A DNA stretch of 64,000 nt from Chlorops oryzae (GCA_020466095.1 CM035807.1:7264240-7328239), one strand, 5' to 3'. Numbered from the stretch's first letter, positions 45,259 through 56,519 are shown. The notes: generated by a model not told the origin, from the letters alone. Numbers and translations: made by a program.

Positions 45259-46445
45259 ATGGCAGAGAAAATCGAATGCTGGCAGAAGGACGGTGAGATC
45301 TACAGGGATGCAATGTTAAATGTACACTACGTATGCTGCCAGTGCGAGAAGCCCATGGACATCGGTCAGGATGCCTTCTCGTTCTGGCAGCACATGTTAA
45401 AAAAACATCACAAAACCATAACAAAAGAAAGCAAAACAGACGAAGACGAGACAATCGTTATAGATGATGACGATGATGACGATATAGATAAGGAGCTTTC
45501 TGGAATGTTTGGAATAGAAGATACAAATATGCCCCCGCCGAAGGCGTGCGACAAGCGTTCTCACCTGAAGAGAATGGAAGTAGATCGGAACGTAGTAGTC
45601 CTGGAGAAAAATGTCGATGATGACGATATAGATAAGAAGCTTTCTATGATGTTTCAGATAGCAGAAGATACAAATATTCCCACGCTAGAGCTTTTGCCAA
45701 ACGATAATCTACCTCGCCGGAAACCGCAAAAACTAACTGCAATAATTGGCAAGCATTTTCAGCAACACAATCTGGTCTACCTCATCGGGAAATCAAACAA
45801 GCAGATTATGATAATAATTTGCAAACAGTTTCATCAAACCAAGCAAGTATAGTTCACCACACCTTTGTCCAGAAAACGAAGTCTTCAACAATTGCAATGA
45901 GTCATGCAGCACAATCTTTGAAAAATAATTTCGACCCATTACATGGACTCGACGCAAATCCAAACGAAGTTCAAGGTTCGAAAAATCCTAAACAGCTTTG
46001 CAACAATAACGCACAATATCCGGCAATCAAAAATTCAAATGGGTTGACTCCAGGGCTGCCCCAAATAAATGGAAATGAATTAACTTCAGACAACTTTGAG
46101 AGCGCGTATAGTAATTTTGCTCCTTTTACGCAATTAACAAATGAACAGCAACTTCCATGTAACTTCCAAGAGATGGTTGAAAACATAGGCTGTTTCCTAT
46201 CGGCGTCATTCGCAATGAATTGTAAGCAACAACACCTACGAAAAGAATCACGTGCACCACGAAATTTCAAATGCAAAGATTGTGGCAGGACAACGAACAC
46301 CGAAAGCGCTTTGAAAATTCATCGCCTTAGATTCCACGATAACTTCTTTTACCATCCAAACTTAGTAGATTGTGGAATTTGTAAGAAACGCCTCAGGAAA
46401 GCCAGCTTTATAAAGCACATGCAGATGCACAATGTTAAATCTTAA
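45259..46445 (+). CDS. C2H2 zinc-finger protein, frame broken
   Basis: Putative nucleic-acid-binding protein. ATG 45259 (GACAATGG) starts a frame with an N-terminal Cys/His finger-like motif (YVCCQCEKP…FWQHMLKKHH, residues about 28-52). Two copies of an acidic repeat follow (DDDDDIDKELSGMFGIEDTN and DDDDIDKKLSMMFQIAEDTN). This frame ends at TAG 45850-45852. The frame one base back is open from 45708 to TAA 46443-46445. It carries a Gln/Asn/Ser-rich linker and two C-terminal C2H2 fingers (FKCKDCGRTTNTESALKIH…H; CGICKKRLRKASFIKHMQMH). Together they form about 390 residues if joined in the 45708-45850 overlap, for example at the A5 run near 45727-45731. A one-base deletion or an assembly error explains it best; no in-frame intron fits. 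The acceptor TTTTTCATTTTCAG at 45185 suggests a 5' UTR intron. No specific orthologue is recognised. If the shift is real it is a pseudogene. Confidence 0.65.
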
Positions 46446-46789
46446 AATAATTCTGCTGGTAGAAGCAATGCTTATGTTTGTTTCAAAACAATGTAAGGAA
46501 GATAGAATCAGGCGATCCAACCATACAATACCCGACAGAGCATGTTTTAAAATATCAATTCAGTGATTTTTAAGGAGATTAATACATAGATATTATCCGC
46601 TGAAACTCCGAATTGGCGTAGTCTCCTCGATTACGAGTTTAAAAAATCATGGAGTTTTAGATGAGACTGCTTAAAGGTGTTTGTCTTTGAGAGTCCACCT
46701 CAAAAAATTCATTTTAAAAATGAAACTCAGAACTAAATCACATGTAAATTAACTATAAAGTTTTGTACTGATGGGTGTCCAAAATTTAT

Positions 46790-47560
46790 GATGGTGGGAG
46801 TTGTTGGACCAAACTTTCAAAAAGCAGCTGCAATGAGGAAAACATCATTTTGAGGCGGAGATCCACTCCTTAGAGTTGTGTGTCAGAGAGTTGATGCGAA
46901 GGAACACATATCGCTCCCGCATATATATCTTCTCAGCCAGGTGGCTCTAAGAGTGCTTTCATCATTCACCATAAACTCTAGAAAGTGCCATGGACTCATT
47001 CGAAGCTTATCCAAGAGGAGCACGGCAACTATATACTGGATAGTTGAGCATGAAGGACATGAAGGCGATGAAAGAGCGGATTGCCTGCTTAAACGGGTGC
47101 GGCAAATTCTTTAATTGAACCAGAACCATTTAGCGGGGATAACAGCTATAAGAACGATCTGATCAGAAAATGGGAAGAAAATAGCCTAAGTGAATACTGG
47201 AGAGCTTATGAGGGCATGCGGCAGGCAAAAAACTCATAAGCTCAGGGCTATTAGGGCGGAATCATCATTAAACCTGAGCAGAAACAATATCAAAATCTAC
47301 ACTCAACACTTAACAGGGCATTGAGGACTAAAATATCACTTGAAAAAGATGGGAGTGGTAAACGAAGATCTCTGAAGACTACAAGTCAGAGCAGGAAACA
47401 GCGGAACATGTTTTGCGTATATATCCTGCTGTGGCTAGGCGAAGACTCACGTGTAGGAGCAAAAATAGAGGGTCCCCAAGCAAGTCATTTTAGTCCCTTG
47501 GAAATACTAAAATTCATCAAAGGGCTGGATGCAATAGCTCGAAGTTATAATCCCTTCGGT
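46790..47560 (+). pseudogene. LINE 3' fragment (RNase H and C-terminal region)
   Basis: The frame at 46878-47114 has RNase H remnants (TATIYWIVEHEGHEGDERAD, for the W-I-x-GH-x-G-x-GNE-AD pattern). About 180 bp later come TQHLTGH, then GLKYHLKKMGVVNEDL across a stop. The frame at 47321-47608 then gives GPQASHFSPLEILKFIKGLD, the usual LINE C-terminus. Several frameshifts and stops make it dead. It differs from the fragment at 2860-3500, so it is another copy or subfamily of an RNase-H-bearing LINE. Confidence 0.8.
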
Positions 47561-48485
47561 TCAAAAATGATCTATGTGACCCTGCACAAACTTTTCGATC
47601 GATTTTAGAAAAAGAATCTTACATCTTTCATGAATTAAATTGTTGGTCATCCCTCCCAATTCTTCCATATGAGAAATAGTTTTAAATAATAGCATTACAA
47701 TTTCTCCTGTAATCGTTTCATTTGTTTACATTTACAAATCAACACTGTACTTTTCAACATCATGCATGCATTATTTCCTTCTTTCAGTCTAACTTTACAT
47801 TTCATTTTTCGTCACTCATTCTTCTTGTTGTACGTGGTGGCGCCAAGCACACCGATTCTTCTTCTCACTTTTCAATTATGCTCTTTGATTTTTTCCTTCT
47901 CTTTTTGTTCTTGATTTAACATTCATAAATTATCTGACTTGTTGTTTGGGGATCCGATGGCTGGTGCTATATAATTTGTGATTTGTTTAGTTAAGCTTCG
48001 TGTACATTGAAAACCATATTTCATTTTCATGCATTATTTTTGATTATGACTTTCCATATTCCTCTGAACATTTATTAGTTCAACAAATTCATTTAAGATG
48101 TAAGAATATTTTTCTTGATAAAATTTATTTTATGCGGTTTTGCAATTTGTCATTTTAAAGTGCTTCCAGAATGAGAAGTGATAATTGATTGTGAGAATTT
48201 TTCTTTGAGAAGTATTTAATGAATCATTTATAAGTGAGAAAGATAAATCAATCTTGAAAAGGGCACGGATTCAGTGACGTTCAATAAAGCAACATAAAAT
48301 TCTCGCGCTTATTTGTGAGACGGTGATGACAAACCGATGTTACAGTTACATGTCTATTTTCAATTTAATGTATTGATGGAAAAAGAGAATAAAATAAATA
48401 ACATAAAATTGTGACTTTTTTCAATAATGGAGCCTTAGAGCACTTCTAAGGAGTTATTTCTAAAAATACATTTTATTTTTGGTAT
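47561..48485. other. Gene-free AT-rich stretch
   Basis: Nothing supported. Confidence 0.6.
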
Positions 48486-49150
48486 TTTTCCTTATTTGTC
48501 TTTTCCCGCGTATATCCTGCCTTTAATCCTTTTCCTTCTCTTTCTTACCTTATTTTCAGTTTCTTCCATGTTTAATTTCCGTTGTTCCCCTTCTCTTTAT
48601 CAGTGTCATTATTTGCGGCTTATCTTCTTCGAAACAACGCTTCTCTTATTTTCATTCTTATTCTTCCTCTTTTTTCTTTTTCTTACTCCATTCTTCTTCG
48701 TATTTTTCCTCTCTCTTTCCCTTTCTTTCTCCTCTTATGTTTTCTTCCCCAATTTTTATACTCTTCCTTCCTTTTTTTTATACTTTCCTCTTTTCCTTTT
48801 CCATTTTCTTCCTCTGTTTTTCTTCTTATGCGTCTTCTTCTGCGTCTTCTTCTTCGTCTTTCTTCTTCTTCTGTCTTCTTCCTTCTTTCTTCTTCTTCTT
48901 CTCTTCTCTTCCTTTCTCTTCTCTTTCGTCTTCTTCTTCTTTGCCTTCTTCTTCTTCGCCTTCTTCTTTCTCTTCTCTTCTTCTTCGCCTTCGTCTTCTT
49001 CATCTTTGTCTTCTAAATTTTTCTTCCTCGTCTTCCTCTTGTTCGTCTTCTTTTTGGTCTTCTTCTGCGTCTTCTTCTGGTCTTCTTTCTTCTTCTTGTC
49101 GTCTTCCTGTTCGTCGTAATAGTCCCGATTGTCCTGTTCGTCTTCCCCTT
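48486..49150. repeat. CTT/TCTTCC pyrimidine tract, about 660 bp
   Basis: The + strand is almost pure C/T with a drifting TTC/TCTTCTTCG unit, turning to TCGTCTTC near 49020-49140. Frames on both strands (S/F/L-rich or R/K/E-rich) are compositional. It lies 160 bp before a good splice acceptor at 49312. Confidence 0.95.
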
Positions 49151-49312
49151 TAACGTTTTCACCGTTTTACTCTTCATCGTTTCATGATCCAACCCTTTCA
49201 AATTCTCTCTCTACTCTGTCTAGTCTTCCCTACCCGTTTAGGCCAACCATAAACAAACTTTTATCTTCCTAATTGATTTTCTCAATATCGATAATTTTCT
49301 TTTTCTTTTCAG

Positions 49313-49415
49313 ATTGCTTAAATATACGAATATAACGAAGCAAAATTCCGTTTTATCATCTCCGAGTGGCACCTTCTGATGGTTGGATGAATTGAAGAAG
49401 CTTTATTTTACCTTG
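49313..49415 (+). other. Candidate internal non-coding exon
   Basis: The upstream sequence has a branch-like CTAAT (about 49270), a pyrimidine tract and acceptor TTTCTTTTTCTTTTCAG (ending 49312). The 103-nt exon ends in CTTG|GTAAGT (intron from 49416), a consensus donor. All three frames carry stops, so it would be a 5' UTR exon. It is on the same strand as the promoter at 12965 and the exon at 7887, so a shared long-intron gene is possible but unproven. Confidence 0.5.
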
Positions 49416-50042
49416 GTAAGTGCAAAAATTTCCAATTTGTCTTCATATTGAAAGCTCTAAACATATTCATAATTCCCTTGAAACCGCTATAACTGCCTCT
49501 AAATTTACTATTCGAGACATCAAAATTATCCCTTTGAAAATCCCAAACACTTAGCGATCATTAAACTAAGAGCACTTATCCTACTTATCCTTTCTAAGCC
49601 ATAACATAATCTTCGGGAAACACCTCATGCTTCAAAGTTAGAATTTATTTTTTTGTATGTTTACGCTGTCACATCGTTACCGCAAGAAATCGAAAAGTCC
49701 CATTTTAATTTGCTAATGCGTGACAATGACGTCTGTGCGGGTATATAGTACATATTCGAATCTCTCCTGCCGCTTGGGCCCGCCTGAAACAATATCCGTT
49801 TCGGAGCATTTTTATATCCTAATTTCAATGCGTGTGTCCATGCCGAACGATACACACAAAACGCATACATACAAGGCTCGTACGCACAAGTGAAAAGAAG
49901 TGAATTTGATTAATGCAAAGCTGCCACTGATATGTCACAAGCATGTCAAATTCTGACATTTGACATTTTGCGACTGAGTGAGAACATTCGCTAAAGTCGA
50001 GGAAGAGAACGAGAAACGAGAACGCCAGCGAAAACGAAAACG
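49416..50042. other. Probable intron or gene-free stretch
   Basis: A 69-codon minus frame (49870-49661, MYAFCVYRSAWTHALK … KWDFSISCGNDV) with decent codon choice lies here. It has no splice support. Confidence 0.4.
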
Positions 50043-50300
50043 ATGTCGCATCGTTGCTTGACTGCTCATCACTTGAAAGTGTTGCCATTCCGCGGCGGCT
50101 GGGCCCGTATATATTTTGTGACCGACGACGACCCTTTGCCACATTTTCTCGAATACCAGAATAATATGTATCAGCATAAAGTACAAGCAAAAAAAAAAAA
50201 AAAAAAACAACCAAAAAAGGGAAGTGGAGAACGCGACACATTTTTATTGTTTAATGCGTTAATTCGTTGGTTTCTCAATTTTGTAGGCCGTTGCGGATAG
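50043..50300 (+). CDS. Candidate small ORF, 85 codons
   Basis: ATG 50043 is in good context (AAACGATGT). The frame reads MSHRCLTAHHLKVLPFRGG, WARIYFVTDDDPLPHFLEYQ, then NNMYQHKVQ, before a 19-A tract gives KKKKKK and the frame ends at TAG 50300. The first 48 codons are GC-richer than the flanks and gene-like. The part after the A run may be noise, or a retroposed poly-A junction. No domain is recognised. Confidence 0.3.
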   Translation: MSHRCLTAHHLKVLPFRGGWARIYFVTDDDPLPHFLEYQNNMYQHKVQAKKKKKKQPKKGSGERDTFLLFNALIRWFLNFVGRCG

Positions 50301-51341
50301 GCCAGGCTTCCGTCTGTTCTCGTCGCATTTTGTTTCGTTTCGTTTGGCTTGATTTTAATTTCAATTCCTGCTTTTGATCCTTGTTGTACGTTTTCCCCCT
50401 CTTCGACGGGTATTATTTGGTATTTTTAATTTTTCCATTTATTTATTTAATTTTTTTTTTCTTTATTTAACGATTGCAGTGAAATGCTTTTCTCGCCATT
50501 TTGACATTTGACGACGACAACATGACAACATTTTCCAATATAAAACGCCTACATGACTTGAATTTAATTTTGAGTGATAATTTTCTTTATTTGGTTTTCA
50601 CTTTCCGAAACAAAACAAAAATTTTGTTCTAATTTTATTTCGAATTATTTTCATGGCCTCTTAAGGATTTGACATGGAAATCTGTTTTGTAGCAAATTCT
50701 AAAACGTTCAAGATGAGTACGATCTCCCATTGATACAAGCACATCGTCGCATCTTTCGCACGGAAATTGCAACAAAAATATACAGAGTTTGTTTTCCAAA
50801 GCCACATAAGAAATTTTGAACTCTCCCACATTTATAATGAACGGGGAATCAGAAGATAAACAATATAACTTTGGACGATCGAAGTTGAATTTATTGTTCT
50901 AATGCAGGTCTTAGATACAAATGTTGCCTATTAAAAAGTAACAACGGGTTAAATAATACGAACATCGAAGTCGCATTGGACTATGGAGTAGAAATTCCCT
51001 CTTATTTTCTGAGATGAGGGTGTTTATTAAGCTGTGCAGGCGTTCCTATACGATTGACAGGGAGTGTAAGACCGACATCTTAGGATCTTTCGTAAATAGT
51101 ATTTCCATAATCAATACATTCCTGAACTTAAACAGGTTTAAATAAAAGGAGGAAATATAGATTCTAAAAACATCAATCTGGATTTCAGGTGGGCTTAGAA
51201 CCCTCCTAGCCTGCGTATCTAGACAAAAACTCCAAAAATTTTGGTCAAAAAAAATTTTGATTTATATTGATAATATTGTAAATAGGTAGGTAAAACACAT
51301 TTTGGGAATACTCCAATATTTGTGCTTCTCAAATAGCATCC
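50301..51341. other. Gene-free stretch
   Basis: AT-rich. No supported exon. Confidence 0.55.
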
Positions 51342-51422
51342 TCTTAAGCGGTCACTTCTGGTAAGAGGGCATATTTTTTGGTTTCGTAGGTTTTCGCTTA
51401 AGAGAGATTACACTGTATACTT
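51342..51422. mobile_element. pogo/Tigger-like MITE end
   Basis: The minus strand reads ACAGTGTAATCTCTCTTAAG, CGAAAACC … AGTGACCGCTTAAGAGGATG. The CAGTGTAATCTC end and the CTTAAGCG…CGCTTAAG inverted pair are typical of pogo-superfamily MITEs. No transposase. Confidence 0.4.
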
Positions 51423-51592
51423 CGATATGTATAGCTTCGATAACTCGACCTTCTGCGACTCGAATTTTCTATAACTCGAACTGAATCGAACATTTTGTAT
51501 AGAATTTCGTTTCCCTAGCTCGAAGTCTCTATAAATCTAACTATTTCTTAGTATAATGGAGGTTCGAGTTATGGAAGTTTGACTGTATATCC
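51412..51592. mobile_element. pogo/Tigger-like MITE relic
   Basis: Begins ACTGTATACTTCGATATGTA and ends (reverse complement) ACAGTCAAACTTCCATAACT, CGAAC. The interior repeats 'AACTCGAA' and 'TAGCTCGAAG'. It is adjacent to or nested with the previous relic. Confidence 0.45.
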
Positions 51593-52340
51593 TTTCTTGT
51601 GAATTAGCCGATGATACTTGAAAAGAGTCGAAAAATATGTCCAAAGAATTCCGGTCATATTAGAAAGCTTCCAGACTAAGAAAGCCTCGGTCCTTCATAT
51701 ACAGATTTATACCTAACTTTTTCTGACCGCTATCAATCCAAAACGAGGTAATCATTCATTATTCGGATTCGATTTCTAGAGCATGTCTAAATACTTTACT
51801 TATTCCTTCTATTTAGGGCCTTTTTTTTACAGCATCAATGCAACTTTTCTTGTATCGTCTCTTCTGGCTTCTTCCCCTCTTTTTATGTTCTCAGTTAGCC
51901 TTCCCTAATTAATAGTCTTACTTACTTTTATTTTCTTAAAACTTTTCCCAGTTTCGTGTGTTCCCACAGGTCTTAGCCTTCCCTAAGACATGATTGGCTT
52001 TCTTCCGCCCAAGCAATTCGTCAATGATAATTAATTTGGCATGCAATAACAACTCCGATCTTTAACTCAAATGAAATAACCAGTGGAATTAAATATGTTA
52101 CCGTCACAATTAGAGTTCGAAGAACATGCAGCATCCTTGTTAATACAAAAAACACTTCAACATCATTCCTTACAACTTTCTCTATCTCGAATTTATGCTT
52201 CTTTTCGTGCCATCATTCGAAAGGAAGAATACGAAACAAAACAACAAGTAGAAAGCTTCCTTCAATCAATCTGGCAATTTCTCTTGTTCCATTAAAAATT
52301 TACTGAATCAATGTTTCTCACGTGTTCACACTTGTTACCA

Positions 52341-52379
<39 letters not shown>

Positions 52380-53613
52380 AAATAAAATAAAATCGAAAAA
52401 ATAAAAACAATGTTCACTTGACTTTGTGACATGAGAGTGCCTTTCCAAATTACCCACTCTCTCATTTTTTTTTTTTTTCGAACAGAGCTTTACATTTCAC
52501 CGATTCACTTCGGAGCACTTTGCCAACAACAAACTATCGCTGAACTCTCAAGCATAGAATATTTTTTTGTAATGGCGGATGTGCACCGAATTGTTTCGAA
52601 TTAATTTTTTTTTTTTTTTTTTTTTTGAAGGAGAAGTGTGGAAGCTCTCAGCTTAGCTCGAGGAGAAGAAGTGTAGGTATGCATGTAAGTACATGGAACG
52701 ATGAAAGAGGAGTGCATTGTGCTTGTCATGTTTATGTCAACAGAGTCTGACATTCGTATGAATTAATGAAATTTAAATTTCACATTTTTTTCAACCTCTT
52801 TATTTTCCCCTCTTCCTTAATGATGTTTGCTTGATGCGGCGCAAAAAGGGTAAATGTTTGTTCTGTTTTTATTAAAATTGAGCTTTGAATAAAAACAATG
52901 CTTCAAATGGTGGGGGTTGTCTTTCCCTTTTCCCCCCAATCTTAAACCAGTTGTCGGCCATTTTTGGGATCAATTTTATTCGCCTTTCAACTGGTAGGAA
53001 ATTGATCGACAAGGAAGTGTGATGGGAATCTAATTGCAAACATTCACAGCTAAAAGACGGAGAGAAGGCAATGCAAGCTTCTCAACTTGTCTCGGCCTTC
53101 TTTAAGGCATTCGGGGAATATTCTTCAAACCTGACATTCCTATGATTTTACTTTTTAATTAATTTCATCTCAAAGAACTCAAAAAAAAAAAAAAAAACAC
53201 CTCCCTTCATGGGCCACGCCGTACAGCCTAATCTATTAAAACGCCTTTACTTCTTTCTATATTTTTGAATGTAAACAAAAACAAATGTTTTCTATTTTAA
53301 ATAATTTTTAAACGTCGAATTTAGCATAAATTTGACTAAAAATAGATATCCTAAAGATGTCAAAAATGGGCGAATTATGCGTATTTATAATAATAAAAGT
53401 GTGAATGATCTTAAAATAGAATTTAAATCATAATAAAATGAAATAATGAAGAATAAATTATTTAAATTATAATGCGCGTCAGCAAAGGGCTTAAATAGAA
53501 GTCTGAGAATTTTTATTACTTCTAGGTTCAGCCAGGTTTGAAGAGTGTGGATCATAATCAATAGTTGTGACGATTTCAAAACTTCCAATCGATTCTTCGA
53601 TTTATATGTCTTC
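51593..53613. other. Gene-free stretch with long A/T tracts
   Basis: A36 at 52342-52377 followed by AATAAAATAAA-type sequence; T13 near 52467; T22 near 52605-52626; A17 near 53180-53196. A 67-codon minus frame (53588-53385) follows the small gene's 3' end and is not supported. Confidence 0.5.
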
Positions 53614-53619
53614 TTTATT
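53614..53619 (-). terminator. AATAAA polyadenylation signal
   Basis: AATAAA on the minus strand, about 160 nt after the stop of the 54138-53780 gene. It is the first such hexamer downstream. Confidence 0.45.
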
Positions 53620-53779
53620 GATTAATATGCCTTCTTGGGAAGAGCAAAAGTGTCATTGTCTAACCTCGAGATTGCCAGCATACTATACCCAATGTTAAGA
53701 TTTTGAAGAAAGTTCTTAGAAAAAATGGGCATAGGAGTAGAGAATAATGAGTTTGCATGTTATGGTCTTTTAAAAGGAA

Positions 53780-54138
53780 TTAGAAGAGCGAGTTCGCTGC
53801 TTTTGTTGGACTTTCTGAAGAGGCCTTGAACTGTTGATAAGTTTTTTTTAACGGAAATTTTTACGGCTTTCGCTACTTACCAATTATCCAAACCTCGTTC
53901 AGGGGTATAGCCACAATCAAAATCCATTAGTCGATATTTGGCACTAGCTCACCTTATAAACAACGACAGCCCCAGCGAGGCTCCCACATAGGGGCCTCCC
54001 AGCGATCAGGCTGTACCAAGTTAACAAGGTAATTTGATCAACCTTTCGTGACATGACATAAGCCAATACCATTTTACGATTCCAAACCCAATCAGTTAGT
54101 AATGTGAAAATGTTGGCTAAGGTCCGCGGGTTTGCCAT
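53780..54138 (-). CDS. Candidate two-exon gene, 78 residues, unknown function
   Basis: Exon 1 (54138-53953) starts at ATG in fair context (GGACATGGC). It encodes 62 codons: MANPRTLANIFTLLTDWVW, NRKMVLAYVMSRKVDQ, ITLLTWYSLIAGRPLCGSL, AGAVVVYK. It ends at donor AAG|GTGAGC in phase 0. The 122-nt intron (53952-53831) has CTAAT-type branch sites and acceptor TTATCAACAG. Exon 2 (53830-53780) continues in phase: FKASSESPTKAANSLF, then TAA. AATAAA follows at 53619. Start, both splice sites, phase and polyA signal agree. The C-terminal half of exon 1 is hydrophobic and Gly-rich, possibly a membrane segment. No family is recognised. A MITE ends 13 bp upstream of the ATG, and the first 18 coding bases are duplicated with it at 54382-54399, so the leader may be MITE-derived. 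Confidence 0.45.
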
Positions 54139-54652
54139 GTCCGTAGATCATACACTCAAAAAAATAAAATGTAATGACAACAATTTTATACTTTAGCCCA
54201 ATAATTTTGTTGGTTAAATCGTTCCCCACAATTTAAATTGTTCTAAAAACAATGAAAGTTCTTAGAACAACAAAAAACATTTTTCGCATGACCACAAAAA
54301 TTGTTGCACTGAGAATTAATTCTTGATGCAACAACTTTTTCCAAACATTGTCTCAACAAAGTAAAGTTCTTGAGAAACTAAGGTCCGCGGGTTTGCCATG
54401 TCCGTAGATCATACACTCAAAAAAATAAAATGTAATGACAACAATTTTATACTTTAGCCCAACAATTTTGTTGGTTAAATCGTTACCCACAATTTAAATT
54501 GTTCTAAAAACAATGAAAGTTCTTAGAACAACAAAAAACATTTTTCGCATGACCACAAAAATTGTTGCCCTGACAATTAATTCTTGATGCAACAACTTTT
54601 TCCAAACATTGTCTCAACAAAGTAAAGTTCTTGAGAAAATTTTTTGAGTGTA
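54121..54652. mobile_element. MITE in a 261-bp tandem duplication
   Basis: Full MITE: 54412-54652, TACACTCAAAAAAATAAAAT … AATTTTTTGAGTGTA, with 11-14-bp inverted ends, probable TA target site, and ATTGTTCTAAAAACAAT-type internal palindromes. A first copy starts at 54151 and lacks its last ~14 bp. It breaks at about 54377 into a repeat of the 30-bp flank (GGTCCGCGGGTTTGCCATGT, CCGTAGATCA; 54121 and 54382). Copies differ at only a few bases, so the duplication is recent. No transposase is encoded. Confidence 0.8.
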
Positions 54653-56519
54653 AGATTCCCCTCGCGGGATTATATGTACAGTCTAGCCTGGATAGAGTGA
54701 AACCCGGATAGAGTGACATCTTCGTGTTGAAAACACATCCACTGAGGCTTAATCAACAGATTACGCTGGTATTTTAATATCAAAGAACTTTCGCAAGAAG
54801 GCCACTCAAATATCATAGGGAGAAGGTCCCTATTTTATTGTTTTCTTCAAAAACTTGAGTTTATTTTTTTGTTGATTTATTTGTGAACCTGATAAGTAAA
54901 TTTGCGATCCAAATTCATGTATGTATGTTCATGCAGAGATTGAGCCTCGATACTGTGAACAACTTCAAAATTTAGTTATTTCTATCCATAGTCAACAGTA
55001 TAAGCCATAGAGAGGAAGGCAACATATTTTTGAAACGTTTTCGGAATCTTTTCTCAACGCAAAAATTTCAATATTCAAATCGAGTTGACTTATTGCAAAA
55101 AAATCTTTCCCAAAGTCAATTTGAAACGGTTACTTTCCATAAAAATTTTTTGAATTCAGGTAAAAAAGAATCCACGTTTCTCAAAAGCTAAAAATAAAAC
55201 ATTTTTATGCAAACGCCATTTAAGAGAGTTAAATGCAAATTTATTGTCCGAAGTGAAAAAGTTAAGCGTCTAGTGACCTTCATCAAAGTTTTTAGTAATC
55301 TCCTCCGTTTAAATTCAAAAAAATATGAAACTATTTGGCTATAAAAAGCTCATCACTTCAATAGAAAAGCACAAAATTTTTTTATTCGTGCCGAAAATTG
55401 TTTGCCGCCGATTTTTTATTCGATGAAATAAAAATTCGTTTTGCGATAGGAGATTTTTATTGACAATCAAATTTAATTCAAAAATATCAGAGAGAAGATT
55501 CAAAATAGCCAAAAGCGAATATAAACGAAAATGACATAAAAAATTTGAAAATAATCTTATCTTATCTTCTAGTCTGTAATCCTTTTTTTATTTCCTAGGA
55601 ACTAAAAAAACTTGCATCTTGAATACGTTCTTCATTTCATTCTCTCTGTGACTTCAAATAGGCCCATTGTAGCTATGTATATCTTCTAAGATGACGTCAT
55701 ACCAATCATTTTTGAATGAGTTTTTGGCCTTCGTTCCTGGTACCCAAACCTTTTTTTGCTTCATAAAGTAGTAAGGAACCAAAAAAATAATGGACATTCT
55801 AATCGTTCTTGGTAGCTATTGCTATCTGCAGGAGTTTTCGATCGTTTAAAACTTCAAGTCTGACAGCGGAACCAGGAAATTCAAAGGGTCTGAGGCAGAG
55901 ATTCAATCTCTCACTTCTAATTGCTGGAACAATAGAACCTCAACATACCCATATGGACCTATAACAAGTCGGATATGTTGGCCAATAAACTGAAACGAAA
56001 TGTTCTTAAAGAACGATGAATAATTGTATTAAGGGGGCGGGTCAGTAAGTCGATGAATTTTTGAAATTTCCGCCTCTAAATCGAAATGGCAGTACGGCTC
56101 CTGTCAACAGGCAAGTGCCAATTGACTCCAGTCGAAACTTGATGTTTGTTGTCAGCCGTTGATACCAGACTACCTCCTCGCGTCATAAAGCTCCTTAATC
56201 ACAAATTTAGTCAATTCGAAACTTTAAACTTCAAAGCTAATACATCGATCTGATCGCTTTCCTCTCGCAATAGAAACTATAGGTGGAAAACTCAACGTCG
56301 ATAAAATTACGAAATAGAAAATTTCGAAGGTAATAATTGTTGCTGGCAACTCTTCTCCTAAATAAACCATAATTCAATCAATGATTTTCAACAAAGAAAT
56401 TAGCGCAATAGCAGCCTCCTTTCAAACAATCGGCCATCTACTTCAGATTGTTGCTGCTGCTAGCAACTGATACAGTAGCACTGCATGTACTCCACGCATT
56501 AATGGGCCTCGAAATATGC
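54653..56519. other. Gene-free stretch
   Basis: A pogo-like end (ACAGTCTAGCCTGGATAGAG, TGAAACCCGGATAGAG) lies at about 54678-54715. Otherwise AT-rich with no supported exon. GC rises after 56440. Confidence 0.5.

Noticed and set aside
45613..45762. Intron inside the zinc-finger ORF to repair the frame
   Set aside because: The acceptor TTTTCAG at 45762 is good, but every plausible donor upstream gives a length that does not correct the frame.
48496..49201. Long frames on both strands in the CTT-rich region
   Set aside because: S/F/L- or R/K/E-only composition from a pyrimidine tract.
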